A stretch of DNA of 55,340 bases, from positions 1 to 55,340 of the forward strand of contig JANQQN010000136.1 of NCBI GenBank assembly GCA_028289325.1, in the 5' to 3' direction. The translations under genes were made by a program, and so were the position numbers. Source of the stretch: Myxococcota bacterium. Lineage in GTDB: Bacteria; Myxococcota; Kuafuiibacteriia; Kuafuiibacteriales; Kuafuiibacteriaceae. Under the pieces are notes generated by a model. The model was not told the DNA's origin and ran no database searches. It saw only the letters and a program-made list of their open reading frames with translations. The stretch's first letter is position 1. Every line of letters starts with the position of its first letter. Positions 1 to 8,847 of the stretch are shown here, piece after piece.

Positions 1-498
1 GACGGGAGCGGGGGGTGGGGGTGGGGGCACGTCGGGGCCCGCCTGCAGCCCCTGGGCGAGCGAGCCGGCGCGCCCAACCGGCGAAGAAAGCACGTGGGCG
101 GACACCGGCGGCGGCGGCGGGACGTCGAGCCCGGGCGCGGTCGCCGCTTCGGCCACCCCGCCGCCGTTGGCACCGGGGCTGAGCGACGCTGCATCCAGCG
201 CCATGTTCACCATCACCCGCAGGTCGCCGAGCATCAGCTCGTCGCCGTCGCTGAGGCGCTCCTTGGAAATCTTCCGACCGTTGAGCACCGTCCCTTCGGT
301 GGAGCCCATGTCGATGATCGCGTAACCCACCCCGTCTTGGGTCGCTTCGATGACCGCATGGATCCGCGACACCTTCGGGTCATCGAGCTTGAGGTGCGCC
401 GAAGCCAGGCGACCGATCTTCACGACGTCGCGCTCGAAGGTCTCTTGGGCGATCACATCGTCGCCTTGGTGAACCGTGAGCTTCAGCGCAGTGGGCAT
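1..498 (-). CDS. FHA-domain protein, GltG/NfsG-like (5' part; runs off the left edge)
   Basis: The first 166 codons of a gene whose 3' end lies outside the window. Residues about 1-95 form an FHA phosphothreonine-binding domain: a GR-L-A-S turn, then KVSRIHA, then DMGSTEGT with VLNG. After it comes a low-complexity stretch with two proline runs (VPPPPP), typical of a linker before a membrane or TonB-like part. The ATG lies 13 nt after the stop of the upstream small gene, behind GAGGAC. In Myxococcus, GltG and its paralogue NfsG are inner-membrane FHA proteins of the gliding and spore-coat machines. Gene order here (barrel, C, D, E, F, then this) supports the same role. The membrane and TonB-type parts cannot be seen, so the GltG name is inferred from FHA plus context. 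Confidence 0.8.
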   Translation of the reverse strand, partial: MPTALKLTVHQGDDVIAQETFERDVVKIGRLASAHLKLDDPKVSRIHAVIEATQDGVGYAIIDMGSTEGTVLNGRKISKERLSDGDELMLGDLRVMVNMALDAASLSPGANGGGVAEAATAPGLDVPPPPPVSAHVLSSPVGRAGSLAQGLQAGPDVPPPPPPAPV

Positions 499-511
499 GT
501 CGTCCTCGGCA

Positions 512-784
512 TCAGATCTTGGAGACCGACTTCAGGATCTTGTCCCGGAAGTTATCCCGAATTTTGATCAGGTTGGAGTGTCGAACCCGCTTTCGACTCT
601 CGACGTACGCGCCATCCGGCTTCGTCAGATCACCATCGATCGTATCGTCCTCGAACGAGAAGACCGTCTTTTTCCGGTAAATGACCCCGCTCTTCGGGGC
701 CTTATCGGTAATCGTCTGCCCTTCTGCCGCCGCGCTCGCCGCGAACAATCCCGCCGCGACCGTCAGCGCTCCCCACAAACGCAT
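512..784 (-). CDS. Small secreted protein, possibly GltF/NfsF-like
   Basis: A 90-residue protein with a clear Sec signal peptide (MRLWGALTVAAGLFAASAAA, cleavage near AEG) and a short charged mature part ending in a basic helix-like segment rich in K/R, I and L. The start at 784 is chosen over the longer frame because a perfect AGGAGG sits 6 nt upstream. It lies between the GltE-like gene (105 nt upstream, the widest gap in this run) and the FHA gene (13 nt downstream). I recognise no domain. The GltF-like suggestion rests only on size, signal peptide and position. The 105-nt gap could hold an internal promoter, but none is obvious. Confidence 0.75.
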   Translation of the reverse strand: MRLWGALTVAAGLFAASAAAEGQTITDKAPKSGVIYRKKTVFSFEDDTIDGDLTKPDGAYVESRKRVRHSNLIKIRDNFRDKILKSVSKI

Positions 785-889
785 TGCAAACCTCCTCGTT
801 TCAACAATCGACACTGCGGACACTAACTTGGTTCCCGGAGTGAACCGTGCCCTCGACGCCGGTCGTTTTTCGACACAGCGTGAGACGAG

Positions 890-2320
890 TCACTCAAAAT
901 CGTCAGGTTCCAGAACCTTTGGTGGGGGTTTCTTCGTCTTCTTCGTCTTGGTCTTTCGCGACTTCGATGTCCGAGCGGGCTTCTTGGCCGCTTTCTCCGT
1001 CGGCTGCGCCTTCGTCTCCGCGTTCGGCGCGGTCGTCGTCTGGGCCCCGTTCGCGGCGTGGGCGCCGGCGCCCGGCGCCGCAGTCGCGGCCGGCTCGACG
1101 GTGTCTTCGGAGGCCGGTGGGCTTTCCGCGGCGCGGGCCGCGGCCTCCGCGGCGACCTTGCGTTCCACCTCTTGTTGTCGCGCCGCCTCCTTGGCCATCT
1201 CCGCTTCCTGCTCCTTGAACCGCTTCATCTGGTCGATCTCGGCGAGGAGTTGATACGCGTCTTCATCATCGCCGTCGACGCGCTTCACGAAGCGCTGTAG
1301 GTGGCGTTCGGCGTCCTCCAGGCGCTCCAGGTGACGCAGGTAAAGGACCCCGAGATTGTAGTCCGCGGCCGGCGCTGCTTGCGGATCGTCGACCGCGGCC
1401 AGGTACGCCTTTTCGGCCTCGTCGAAGCGACCGCTGGCTTTGTACGCCACGCCGAGATTCACCCACGCCGAGCCGGGCCGAGGGCTGTTCTCCGCGACGG
1501 CGCGAAAATGCCGGATCGCCCGCTCGAACGCCTTGTACCCCATCGAGGTTTCCGCGATCAGAAAGCGGGCCTCGAACAGCTTCGGATTGCCTTGCACCGC
1601 CCGCTCGAGCGCCACCAGCGCGCTGGCTGTGTCCTTCTCCACCAGCAGCACGCGCCCGAGAGCGAAGTGCAGACACGGCGCGCTCGGCTCGATCTTCAGG
1701 CCTTGGGCCACCACCAGTCGAGCGCGTCGATAGGCCTTCTTGCTCAGGTAAAGCCGGGACAGGACGCAGTACGCGGACAGGTTCTCGGGCTCCCGGGCCA
1801 AGGCTTCCTTGGCCAGCTTCTCGGCGTCGTCGTAGGCCTCCTGGCTCAGGCGAAAGCTCGCGAGGGCCACCCGCGCTTGAACCGCGGTCGGATCCCGCTC
1901 GACGACGGCCTCCAGCAGGCCTCGCGCCTCCTCGCGATCGCCGCGGCCCGCCGCGAGCGAAGCCAGGTTGAGCTGGGCCGAGCGCAGCCCTTCGTCGACG
2001 GCAAGGGCCCGCCGATACGCATCGGCGGCCGCGTCGGGCTCGCCCAACCGTTCGTGAGCGACGCCGAGGTTGTACCAAGCCGGTGCGTGTCGGGGGTGGC
2101 GCTCGACGAAGGAACGCATCCGCTCGGCCACCTCGGACCAATCGACAGACGGGCCCATGGCTTTGATGGCCGCGACCTGGGCCTGAAAGTCGTCGGCGGC
2201 AGCGCCCGGCGACGGCGCCGACGGCGTTCGATCGACGGGCTCGATGGTCGGGGTCGACCCGCCCGACGCGCACGCGATCGACGTCGCGGCCACGAGAACA
2301 ACGGCGCCCGCTCGAATCAT
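890..2320 (-). CDS. TPR lipoprotein, GltE/NfsE-like
   Basis: A 476-residue lipoprotein. The signal sequence ends in the lipobox SIAC with the acylated Cys at residue 17, so it is probably anchored in the outer membrane. The body is a series of TPR helices (A-W-Y-N-L-G, A-Y-R-R-A-L, W-V-N-L-G-V-A-Y) through about residue 370. An alanine/glutamate coiled region follows, then a lysine- and proline-rich tail ending in an acidic EPDDFE. The ATG overlaps the stop of the preceding gene (ATGA), which implies translational coupling, so this start is preferred over a longer in-frame ATG at 2548. In Myxococcus, GltE (AglT) and NfsE are TPR lipoproteins of the periplasmic/outer-membrane gliding and spore-coat complexes. 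The assignment rests on architecture plus neighbours. Confidence 0.85.
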   Translation of the reverse strand: MIRAGAVVLVAATSIACASGGSTPTIEPVDRTPSAPSPGAAADDFQAQVAAIKAMGPSVDWSEVAERMRSFVERHPRHAPAWYNLGVAHERLGEPDAAADAYRRALAVDEGLRSAQLNLASLAAGRGDREEARGLLEAVVERDPTAVQARVALASFRLSQEAYDDAEKLAKEALAREPENLSAYCVLSRLYLSKKAYRRARLVVAQGLKIEPSAPCLHFALGRVLLVEKDTASALVALERAVQGNPKLFEARFLIAETSMGYKAFERAIRHFRAVAENSPRPGSAWVNLGVAYKASGRFDEAEKAYLAAVDDPQAAPAADYNLGVLYLRHLERLEDAERHLQRFVKRVDGDDEDAYQLLAEIDQMKRFKEQEAEMAKEAARQQEVERKVAAEAAARAAESPPASEDTVEPAATAAPGAGAHAANGAQTTTAPNAETKAQPTEKAAKKPARTSKSRKTKTKKTKKPPPKVLEPDDFE

Positions 2321-5300
2321 CGCTGCCCCTCCGTCGCCCGCGCCGACACCGACTCTCCGATCGACGGCCGACCCGCATCGAGCATCAGGGGGCGCCGCTC
2401 GATGGGGGGAACGTCGAGCGGCGGCTCGAACGACAGCCGCTTCTCGATGATCTTCGGATATCGATCCGGTGCGCGGGTCTCCAGCGCGCGAACGCACAGG
2501 GTCGAAAACGAAGTAAAGGTGTTGAGCTCGTTCGATTTGTCGACGCAAGATTGATACGCCTTCACCGCCGCTTCCCGCGCCGGCGTCGCCTCTTCGTCGA
2601 GCCGGATCTTCAATGAGTCACACGTGTCTCGGTCGAGCCGTTTCGGACACGGCAGACGCTCGATCGCTTTGACGAAGATGTCCCACGCCTGGGCGATCCG
2701 ATACAGCGACGCGATCGTGCTCTCGGCCTGGCGAAACCGGGTCACCACCCTCGTGTACTTCTTGATCACCCGGCTTCGGGCCCTCGCCTTTTCCGCCAGC
2801 GAACGCTGAAAAGGCTTCGGATTTCTGAGATTGGGCGAGCGCAGCCGGAGCTTTCGGTAGGCATCGTAGTCCTCCTGCACCCGTCGAAACGCGACCTGCG
2901 ATGCGTACCGAGCCGCGGACTCGGGGACCGGCCGTTTGCGCTTGGTCATGTACAGGTAGGCCCCCAGCAGCTTGCGCCGGATCTTTTCCGCTTCGGTCTT
3001 CTGCCGAAGTTTCGTCTGCCGGATCTCCGCCTGCCGCCACAGCGCCTCCCAGTACTCGGCGGTGGTCGGGAACTCCTTGGCGTAGTCGCCGTAGCGTTGG
3101 GCCGCCGGGCGCCATTTGCGGGCGCGATCGAGATCCTTCGCGATCGCCCAGTAGATCGCCGCAGCCTCTTTGCGGGCGCCTCGCACGCGGCCGTAGTCCT
3201 CGAGGTACTGAAGACGAAGCTTGTTGGCGGTCTTCACCATCCCCAGCCCGCCGTAGAAGACGGCCGCGTTGTACAGCGCGTCACGGGCCCGCTCGTCGGT
3301 CGGGAACTTGCGAGCGAACCGCAGGTACGCGCGGGCCGCCACCCGGTAGTCGGCCCGGTCGGCGGCCTGTTTGGCGACGTAGATGGACACGTCGGCCACG
3401 AGGGGCGACTTCGGGTACTGTTTGAGTAGCTGCCGGCGCAGGCCGTCGGCGCGCTCGGGTTGACCGGATCGATCCCAGGCCACGGAAGCGTTGAACAGCG
3501 CCTTGTCGGCGTTCTTCGACTGCGGAAACTCCCGGGTGAAGTCCTCGTAGGCCTGAGCGACCAAGCGCAAGTCACCTTTCTCTTTCTCGATGCGCTTTTG
3601 AAGCCGCTGCACGACCTGGAACTTGCCGTATTCGCTGAACCACGCGAGCTCCTGCGCGAGCTTGGCTCGGCCGTCGATCAGCTCGGCGTTCTTCAGATAG
3701 CTGGAAGCGGACTCGTACAGGTTCGACCAGTCGCTACGGAGGTTGTGGATATCGACAACCAGGTTGGCGGCGAACTCCGCCTGCTCGGACTTCGGGTCGC
3801 TGGCGACGACGTCACCCAAGCGTCGGAGGGCTTCGTCGTGTTGGTTGTAGTCGTACAGGGTCTTGCCCGCCTTGTATTTGACGGCCACCCGGCGGGCATC
3901 GCCCTTGGGCGGCACGAACTTCAAGTACCGATCGCAGGCTTCGACCAGCTGCTTCTTCACCGGATGAAGCGGCACCGGATCCGCGCCCTTCACCACCGGG
4001 CGCTTCACCCCGAGGTCCTTCAGATGTTCCTCGAGGGCGAGGATGTTGTCGTTCGCGGCCTCCTGCAGATACTTGCCTTTGGGGTCGGCGAGGACCGTCG
4101 CTTGGTATGTCGCCGCCGCGGCGTCGAACCGCTCGATCTTGTAATAGACGTCGCCGAGCTGAAAGCGCATCTCGTAGGCGTATCGAGAGTCGCTGAAGAG
4201 CTTCAGATAGTCGCCGTACATCGCCTGCGCGTACTCGTAGGTCTTGTCGTTGCGGGTCTTTTTGGCCTCGCGGTTCCACAGCTGGGCCAGGCGGCGAATC
4301 GTCGACTCGGCGAGGAGCTTGGCCTCCAGTAGGTCGTCGGCGTCGGTTTCCCGGTTGGCCCCCGCGGCCACCGCAGCCTTGGTTTGCTCGTAGATCTTGA
4401 CCAGCCGCCGAGTCTGCTTGATCACCCGGCGCTTGTCGCCGCTGCGCGACACGAGGTCGACGACCCGCCCCTGGAAAAAGGCGTTGCGCAGCTGGTTCGG
4501 GGCCAACCGGATGAGCTCCCGGTACAGGTACGCGGACTCTTCGAAGTTGCCCTCGTCGAACCACAGCGCGGCCAGCTGCTCCAGCAGCTTACGGCACGAC
4601 GACCCCGCACAGTCGTCGACACCCAGGAGATCCGCGATCTGAAACTTCGCTTGTCGAGCCACACCGATGTGCGAGTAGGTCCGCACCCAGTCTTTTTGCG
4701 CCTCTCGTCCGAGGGCGATCTTGTTCTCGCCGCTCAGTTGATTCGAGAGCTGGGAATACAGAACGGTCCCTCGGAACTTGCGGAGCGCCTGTTTCCACTC
4801 GGCGAGGTTGTAGTAACACCAGCCCTGCTTGTAGAGCGCGAACCCGTACACCCGCGACCGCCGGTCGGTGGCCGCCTTCTCGTAGCTCTTGAGCGCTTTG
4901 TGCACCTGCCCTTTGTTGAAGTAGTACTCGCCGAAGGCCAGCCATGCCTCCGACACCAGGGGGCTGTCGCGAAAGTTTCGAATCAGGTCCGCGTAGGCGG
5001 CCACCGCGTCGTCGTAGCGCAGCTGACTCCAGTAGCTCTGCCCCAGCGCGAACAGCACTTCCGGGCCTCGCGAGTACTTCGGATACTTCTCCCGGATCTC
5101 CCGGTAAAGATCGAGCGCCGCCTGCACCCAGCGCCGAGACTCGACCACCAGCCGCTTCTGCTCGGCGGCGTGACGGGCCCGGGTCGACGGATCCTTGGCC
5201 GCCAGCGCCGCTTCTTCCGCCTCTTGCTGTCGAAAGAAGTAGAACTGTGACTTTTCGTAGTAGAGCTCCGCGAGCCGAAACTTGAGATCCGGGAGCTCGG

Positions 5301-5601
5301 CCTCGTCGGCGCCGAGCTTGAGGAGCCGCCGCAGGCCTCGGATCTGCTCCTCTCGCTTCGCTGCGACCTGCACCTCGATGCTGCGGCGAAACCGATCGTA
5401 GGCGAGGCCGGGCGCGGTGGCCTTCGCGGCCGGCTCGGCGGCCGATACCGGCGCCTTCGCGCCTCCCAGCCACGACGCCGCGCCCACCACGGCGCAAAGC
5501 GCCGTTCGGCGCCACCACCGTGCGGCGCCCCGTCGATCTCTCGGATCAGGCCGATCGGCTTCATCGCGTCGACCGTATCGATTGCCCGGCGACATGCTCA
5601 T
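2317..5601 (-). CDS. Long periplasmic TPR protein, GltD/NfsD-like
   Basis: A 1094-residue protein almost wholly built of TPR-like helix pairs (repeated Y-x-x-A-L/A-Y and F-R-LAELYYEK patterns) after an export signal. The n-region is unusually long and arginine-rich (about 30 residues, with RWWRR before the hydrophobic core), and cleavage is expected near residue 55 at SAAEP. A C-terminal cap carries several cysteines and the segment YPKIIEKRLS. The start has GAGGAACG just upstream; a second ATG six bases later is an alternative. Its 3' end overlaps the GltE-like gene by 4 nt, and 18 nt separate it from the gene upstream. GltD (AgmU) of Myxococcus is a TPR protein of similar size. Identity is inferred from size, repeats and position. 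Confidence 0.85.
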   Translation of the reverse strand: MSMSPGNRYGRRDEADRPDPRDRRGAARWWRRTALCAVVGAASWLGGAKAPVSAAEPAAKATAPGLAYDRFRRSIEVQVAAKREEQIRGLRRLLKLGADEAELPDLKFRLAELYYEKSQFYFFRQQEAEEAALAAKDPSTRARHAAEQKRLVVESRRWVQAALDLYREIREKYPKYSRGPEVLFALGQSYWSQLRYDDAVAAYADLIRNFRDSPLVSEAWLAFGEYYFNKGQVHKALKSYEKAATDRRSRVYGFALYKQGWCYYNLAEWKQALRKFRGTVLYSQLSNQLSGENKIALGREAQKDWVRTYSHIGVARQAKFQIADLLGVDDCAGSSCRKLLEQLAALWFDEGNFEESAYLYRELIRLAPNQLRNAFFQGRVVDLVSRSGDKRRVIKQTRRLVKIYEQTKAAVAAGANRETDADDLLEAKLLAESTIRRLAQLWNREAKKTRNDKTYEYAQAMYGDYLKLFSDSRYAYEMRFQLGDVYYKIERFDAAAATYQATVLADPKGKYLQEAANDNILALEEHLKDLGVKRPVVKGADPVPLHPVKKQLVEACDRYLKFVPPKGDARRVAVKYKAGKTLYDYNQHDEALRRLGDVVASDPKSEQAEFAANLVVDIHNLRSDWSNLYESASSYLKNAELIDGRAKLAQELAWFSEYGKFQVVQRLQKRIEKEKGDLRLVAQAYEDFTREFPQSKNADKALFNASVAWDRSGQPERADGLRRQLLKQYPKSPLVADVSIYVAKQAADRADYRVAARAYLRFARKFPTDERARDALYNAAVFYGGLGMVKTANKLRLQYLEDYGRVRGARKEAAAIYWAIAKDLDRARKWRPAAQRYGDYAKEFPTTAEYWEALWRQAEIRQTKLRQKTEAEKIRRKLLGAYLYMTKRKRPVPESAARYASQVAFRRVQEDYDAYRKLRLRSPNLRNPKPFQRSLAEKARARSRVIKKYTRVVTRFRQAESTIASLYRIAQAWDIFVKAIERLPCPKRLDRDTCDSLKIRLDEEATPAREAAVKAYQSCVDKSNELNTFTSFSTLCVRALETRAPDRYPKIIEKRLSFEPPLDVPPIERRPLMLDAGRPSIGESVSARATEGQR

Positions 5602-5619
5602 CGTTCCTCGACCACCTCG

Positions 5620-7494
5620 CTACCGGCAGGAGTGCGCCAACGTAAGCTCGTACGTACCCAGCTCGTCCCGCCAGTACTCGCCGTCGAACGGCCATACGAT
5701 CTTCTCATCGTCCGTCCATTCGACGAAGGTCTTCTCCAGTTTTTTTGGCCGTCGCTGAACGTCACGAAGCTTGGATTCGATGCGTTCCTGCTCGGATCGA
5801 GCGGTCTCGATGTCGATCCGGACCGCCTGCTTGATCAGCTGATTGATCGCTGCTCGCTCCCGCTCCAGCTGATTCTTGACCGCCCGCCCCGCGTCCTTGG
5901 CGAGCTCGGCCCGGCTGCGGGTCAGCAGCTTGGTCAAGCCGGCGTACAGTCGGGTGGTCTGGAACGCGGACTTGGTTCGGCCCAGCCGGCGCAGCTCGGC
6001 GTCGACCTCCTGGTAGGCGCGGTCGAGGCGCTCCAGCTCGGGGTCCGACAGCGCGATGTCGAGCACCTCGGCGAGGATCGCCGCTTGGCCCTGGCCCCCG
6101 CGCTTCGCCTCTCGCCGCAGTTTCTCGAGGGCCTCGTAATACGCCTCATAGCTCTGCTTCTTCGAGGTGAGCCGTTCGAGCTCGTCGTGGACGGGCTCAT
6201 AGCGGGTTAGGAAGTCTTTCAGAATCGCTTTCGCCTCCGGGTAGCGGCAGTTCTCATAATAGACGACGGCCTTCAGGATCAGTGATTCTGGATAATACGC
6301 GTCCTTGAAGAACGGGGCGTGAAGGGTCAGCAGGTTGCCCAGCGCCTTCTCGTAGTTGCCGAGCCGGAACTCGGCCCAGCTGCCTTCGTACAGCGCGTCG
6401 AGCCACGCGAACGAGTCGGTGTCGATCTTGTCGTAATAGAAGATCGAAAACGACGGCTGCTCCGCCCCGAAGTGGGTGCGGGCGAGCTGGAAGAAAGCCA
6501 TCTGGCGAAGCTGTCGATCCGCGGCCGATTCTGCGTCTCGGGTCCCTCGAACCACCTCTTTGAACGGCTCGAGGGCCGCGTTGGGCTGACCCATCTGGTA
6601 CAGGAGCACGCCCTCGAGAAACTTGGCGCGCAGGCCGTACCGGGAGCTGCGGTCGACCTGAGTCACGAGCCGATACGCCCGCTGGGTGTGTTCCTCGGCC
6701 GTCAGCGTCCACCCCTTCGACTTGCTTCTTTTGCGCGCCGGCGGGGGCGGCACCGGTGGGGGAGGCGGGGGCGCAGCCTTGGGGTCCGCGAACAGGTCGT
6801 CGTCGAGCGATATCCCCCCCGTGGTCTTCTTTGCTTTTCGTTTCGGCGGCGGGGGCGGCGGCGCTGCGTCCGATGGGTCACCGAAGATATCGCCCTTGAT
6901 CGATTTGCCGCCCATCGAGCGCTCCTCGACCTCCACCTCGGTTTGAACCTGGCCGCCGGCCACCTCGCCCCGCTCGATGGCCAACGCGCGATCGAAGTGA
7001 AAGCGGGCCAAGCGAAACTGAAACTCGTTGCGATATGCGGTCGGAAAGCGCTCGCCCCCGAAGCGGGCCACGACCTCGTTGACCGCGTCGTCGTCGTTCA
7101 TCTTTCGGCTGATGAACAGGCACCACTCGAGCGAGGACCGGTAAAACCGGTTCTTCGGCCCCGCCCGCAGGAGCCGGGTGAAGTAATACAGCGCCGACCG
7201 GTACGTTCCCATGCGGTACAGCGCCTTGGCCAGGTTGTACCGCGCCTCGTCGCGGTGTCGGCGGTGTTTGCGCATGTGGCCGTACAGGGCGATGGCCGCG
7301 TCGGCATAACGGCCGTTCTTCAGGGTCTGGATCGCCCGATCGAGTTCGGCCCGCGCCGGGTCTTGCTGACGTTCGGCGATCTGCTGAAGCGACAGCCCCT
7401 TCTTCGGCCTCACCGTCCGGTCCTGGGCCCCGGCGTCGACCGGCCACCCCGCGGCCCAGAGGGCGACCATCGCGATGATGAACGCGCGAATCAT
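5620..7494 (-). CDS. Periplasmic TPR protein, GltC/NfsC-like, with proline-rich insert
   Basis: A 624-residue secreted protein: signal peptide of about 23 residues (cleavage near AGAQ), TPR-like helices around residues 50-130 (AEARYNLAKALYRMG style), then a disordered insert, then more TPR-like and coiled-coil helices to the end. The insert at residues about 200-256 contains two copies of a D-x-F-x-DP...APPPPPP unit spaced 30 residues apart, and resembles a flexible spacer. The gene starts 10 nt after the beta-barrel gene. GltC in Myxococcus is a periplasmic TPR protein that works with the outer-membrane barrels GltA and GltB. That partnership and the order barrel-C-D-E-F-G are the basis for the call. 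Confidence 0.85.
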   Translation of the reverse strand: MIRAFIIAMVALWAAGWPVDAGAQDRTVRPKKGLSLQQIAERQQDPARAELDRAIQTLKNGRYADAAIALYGHMRKHRRHRDEARYNLAKALYRMGTYRSALYYFTRLLRAGPKNRFYRSSLEWCLFISRKMNDDDAVNEVVARFGGERFPTAYRNEFQFRLARFHFDRALAIERGEVAGGQVQTEVEVEERSMGGKSIKGDIFGDPSDAAPPPPPPKRKAKKTTGGISLDDDLFADPKAAPPPPPPVPPPPARKRSKSKGWTLTAEEHTQRAYRLVTQVDRSSRYGLRAKFLEGVLLYQMGQPNAALEPFKEVVRGTRDAESAADRQLRQMAFFQLARTHFGAEQPSFSIFYYDKIDTDSFAWLDALYEGSWAEFRLGNYEKALGNLLTLHAPFFKDAYYPESLILKAVVYYENCRYPEAKAILKDFLTRYEPVHDELERLTSKKQSYEAYYEALEKLRREAKRGGQGQAAILAEVLDIALSDPELERLDRAYQEVDAELRRLGRTKSAFQTTRLYAGLTKLLTRSRAELAKDAGRAVKNQLERERAAINQLIKQAVRIDIETARSEQERIESKLRDVQRRPKKLEKTFVEWTDDEKIVWPFDGEYWRDELGTYELTLAHSCR

Positions 7495-7504
7495 CGGTTC
7501 ACTC

Positions 7505-8305
7505 TCACTGGTAGTCGTAATCGAAAGACGTCGGCAGGAACGCCGAGATCGAGAGGTTGACCATCAGCAGGTTCTGCAGGTCGGACTCGTTGTTCCGCGT
7601 GTCGGGGAACAGGTAGTCCCGGATCTCCGCCCGCACCACCAGCCAGTCGTTGATAAACACCCGCTGGCCGATCCCGAAGTTCGCGGCCGGCGCGACCCCC
7701 TCGTCGGTCTTGAACACCCCGCCGCCGACGGCGATGTACGTGTCGAAGTGGAGGATACCTTCTCCGAACAGGGAGACCTTGCCGTAGATCGGGGCCCACA
7801 GCACATCGAGCTCTCCGTGGAGCTCGAATCGCGGCGGTCGCTCGGGCAGACCGCCGGCCTCCTGACGGACGAAACGGATCGGCTCCTGCTCGATCGAATC
7901 GAGCACGTAGCCGAAGCGCCCTTCCAGTGAAAGCGAATCCACCACGTGAAACCCTACCGACCCTCCGACGACGAGGTGGGCGTAAAACGCGTCGTTCAGG
8001 TCGATCCCGAAGTGCGGATAAAGCTCGAAGCGATGTTTCTTCAGAAACACCTTCCGCTGTACCGACTTGATCCGGTCGGACAACTTGCGGTCGGATGGCC
8101 GATTGCCTTCCTCGGTTTGTCGGCCTTCCTCGTCCGCTTCCCGGTCCGAGGTCTCCTCGCTTTCTTGCGGTGCTTGCTCCGCGGACGGGGACGTAGGCGA
8201 AGTCTGCGCCGATGCGGGGGCGGTCATGCCCAGGCAAAGACCAAGGGTCACGATCGCGACCGACGACGGGATCGCGACGAAAGTCATCAGAGGTCGGGTA
8301 GTCAT
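7505..8305 (-). CDS. Outer-membrane beta-barrel protein, GltA/GltB (NfsA/B)-like
   Basis: A 266-residue protein: signal peptide with cleavage near ASA-QT (residue 33), an acidic, polar linker (Ser/Glu/Asp/Arg-rich, to about residue 75), then an amphipathic beta-strand region of about 190 residues starting at FELYPHFGIDLND and ending with aromatic strands. This matches the small outer-membrane barrel family common in Myxococcota. The start is supported by GAAGGAC just before ATG, although the spacing is short. It is the first gene of the run, with a 119-nt divergent intergenic region in front that should hold the operon promoter. Only one barrel gene is present, whereas Myxococcus has two paralogues per system. 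Confidence 0.8.
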   Translation of the reverse strand: MTTRPLMTFVAIPSSVAIVTLGLCLGMTAPASAQTSPTSPSAEQAPQESEETSDREADEEGRQTEEGNRPSDRKLSDRIKSVQRKVFLKKHRFELYPHFGIDLNDAFYAHLVVGGSVGFHVVDSLSLEGRFGYVLDSIEQEPIRFVRQEAGGLPERPPRFELHGELDVLWAPIYGKVSLFGEGILHFDTYIAVGGGVFKTDEGVAPAANFGIGQRVFINDWLVVRAEIRDYLFPDTRNNESDLQNLLMVNLSISAFLPTSFDYDYQ

Positions 8306-8424
8306 GTCCTTCGAGGCCCGCTCGGGGCAGCGGATGCTACGATGCAGCATGCGCCATATCAAACCGAGGATCCGCAATTCCCATCGCGGCGCGTACGGCG
8401 CCGCGCAACACTGAGAGGCGCTCC

Positions 8425-8847
8425 ATGATTCATACGCCATCGCTGAACTTCCCTGCCCGCCGGCGGGGCCGACCGGGGCTTCGCGTGCCGCTGGCGGCGG
8501 CGATCCTCGCCATCGGATCGTTGCTCGTCGGCTGCAGCGACGACGACGTTGGTCGGTGTTGCTCGGCGATCGACGGCGCCGAAGACGTCGTGATCCCCGA
8601 GCCCGTAGTGACCGAAAACGGCATTCAGAACGCGATCCGCCGCGACCCGCAGTTCGACTGCGAGTTTCTGACCTGCGTTGCATACCAAGGTAGTTCGGCG
8701 TACTGCACGAAGGACTGCATCGATGATGCAGATTGTCCGGACGGTTTCGAATGCCGAACGGTGCTGCAGTCGGACCCGGGCCCCGGTAGCCAGATCCAGA
8801 TCGACGACCGGTTCTGCGTCCGCGAAGCGTTTCAGTGCACGGAATGA
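8425..8847 (+). CDS. Cysteine-rich lipoprotein, unknown function
   Basis: A 140-residue protein with an arginine-rich n-region, hydrophobic core and lipobox LVGC (acylated Cys37). The mature part holds about ten more cysteines, including a YCTKDC...DADCPDGFEC pattern of the kind recurring in myxobacterial surface lipoproteins. These probably form disulfides in the periplasm or on the surface. GAGAGG upstream supports the start. It is transcribed away from the Glt-like operon. Its stop overlaps a tiny downstream frame (ATGA). No enzyme motif is visible. Confidence 0.75.
   Translation: MIHTPSLNFPARRRGRPGLRVPLAAAILAIGSLLVGCSDDDVGRCCSAIDGAEDVVIPEPVVTENGIQNAIRRDPQFDCEFLTCVAYQGSSAYCTKDCIDDADCPDGFECRTVLQSDPGPGSQIQIDDRFCVREAFQCTE

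Noticed and set aside
94..567. Plus-strand open frame of 157 codons
   Set aside because: It lies opposite the well-supported minus-strand FHA gene, whose motifs are in the right order. Its own product is Arg/His/Gly-rich, typical of an antisense shadow in GC-rich DNA.
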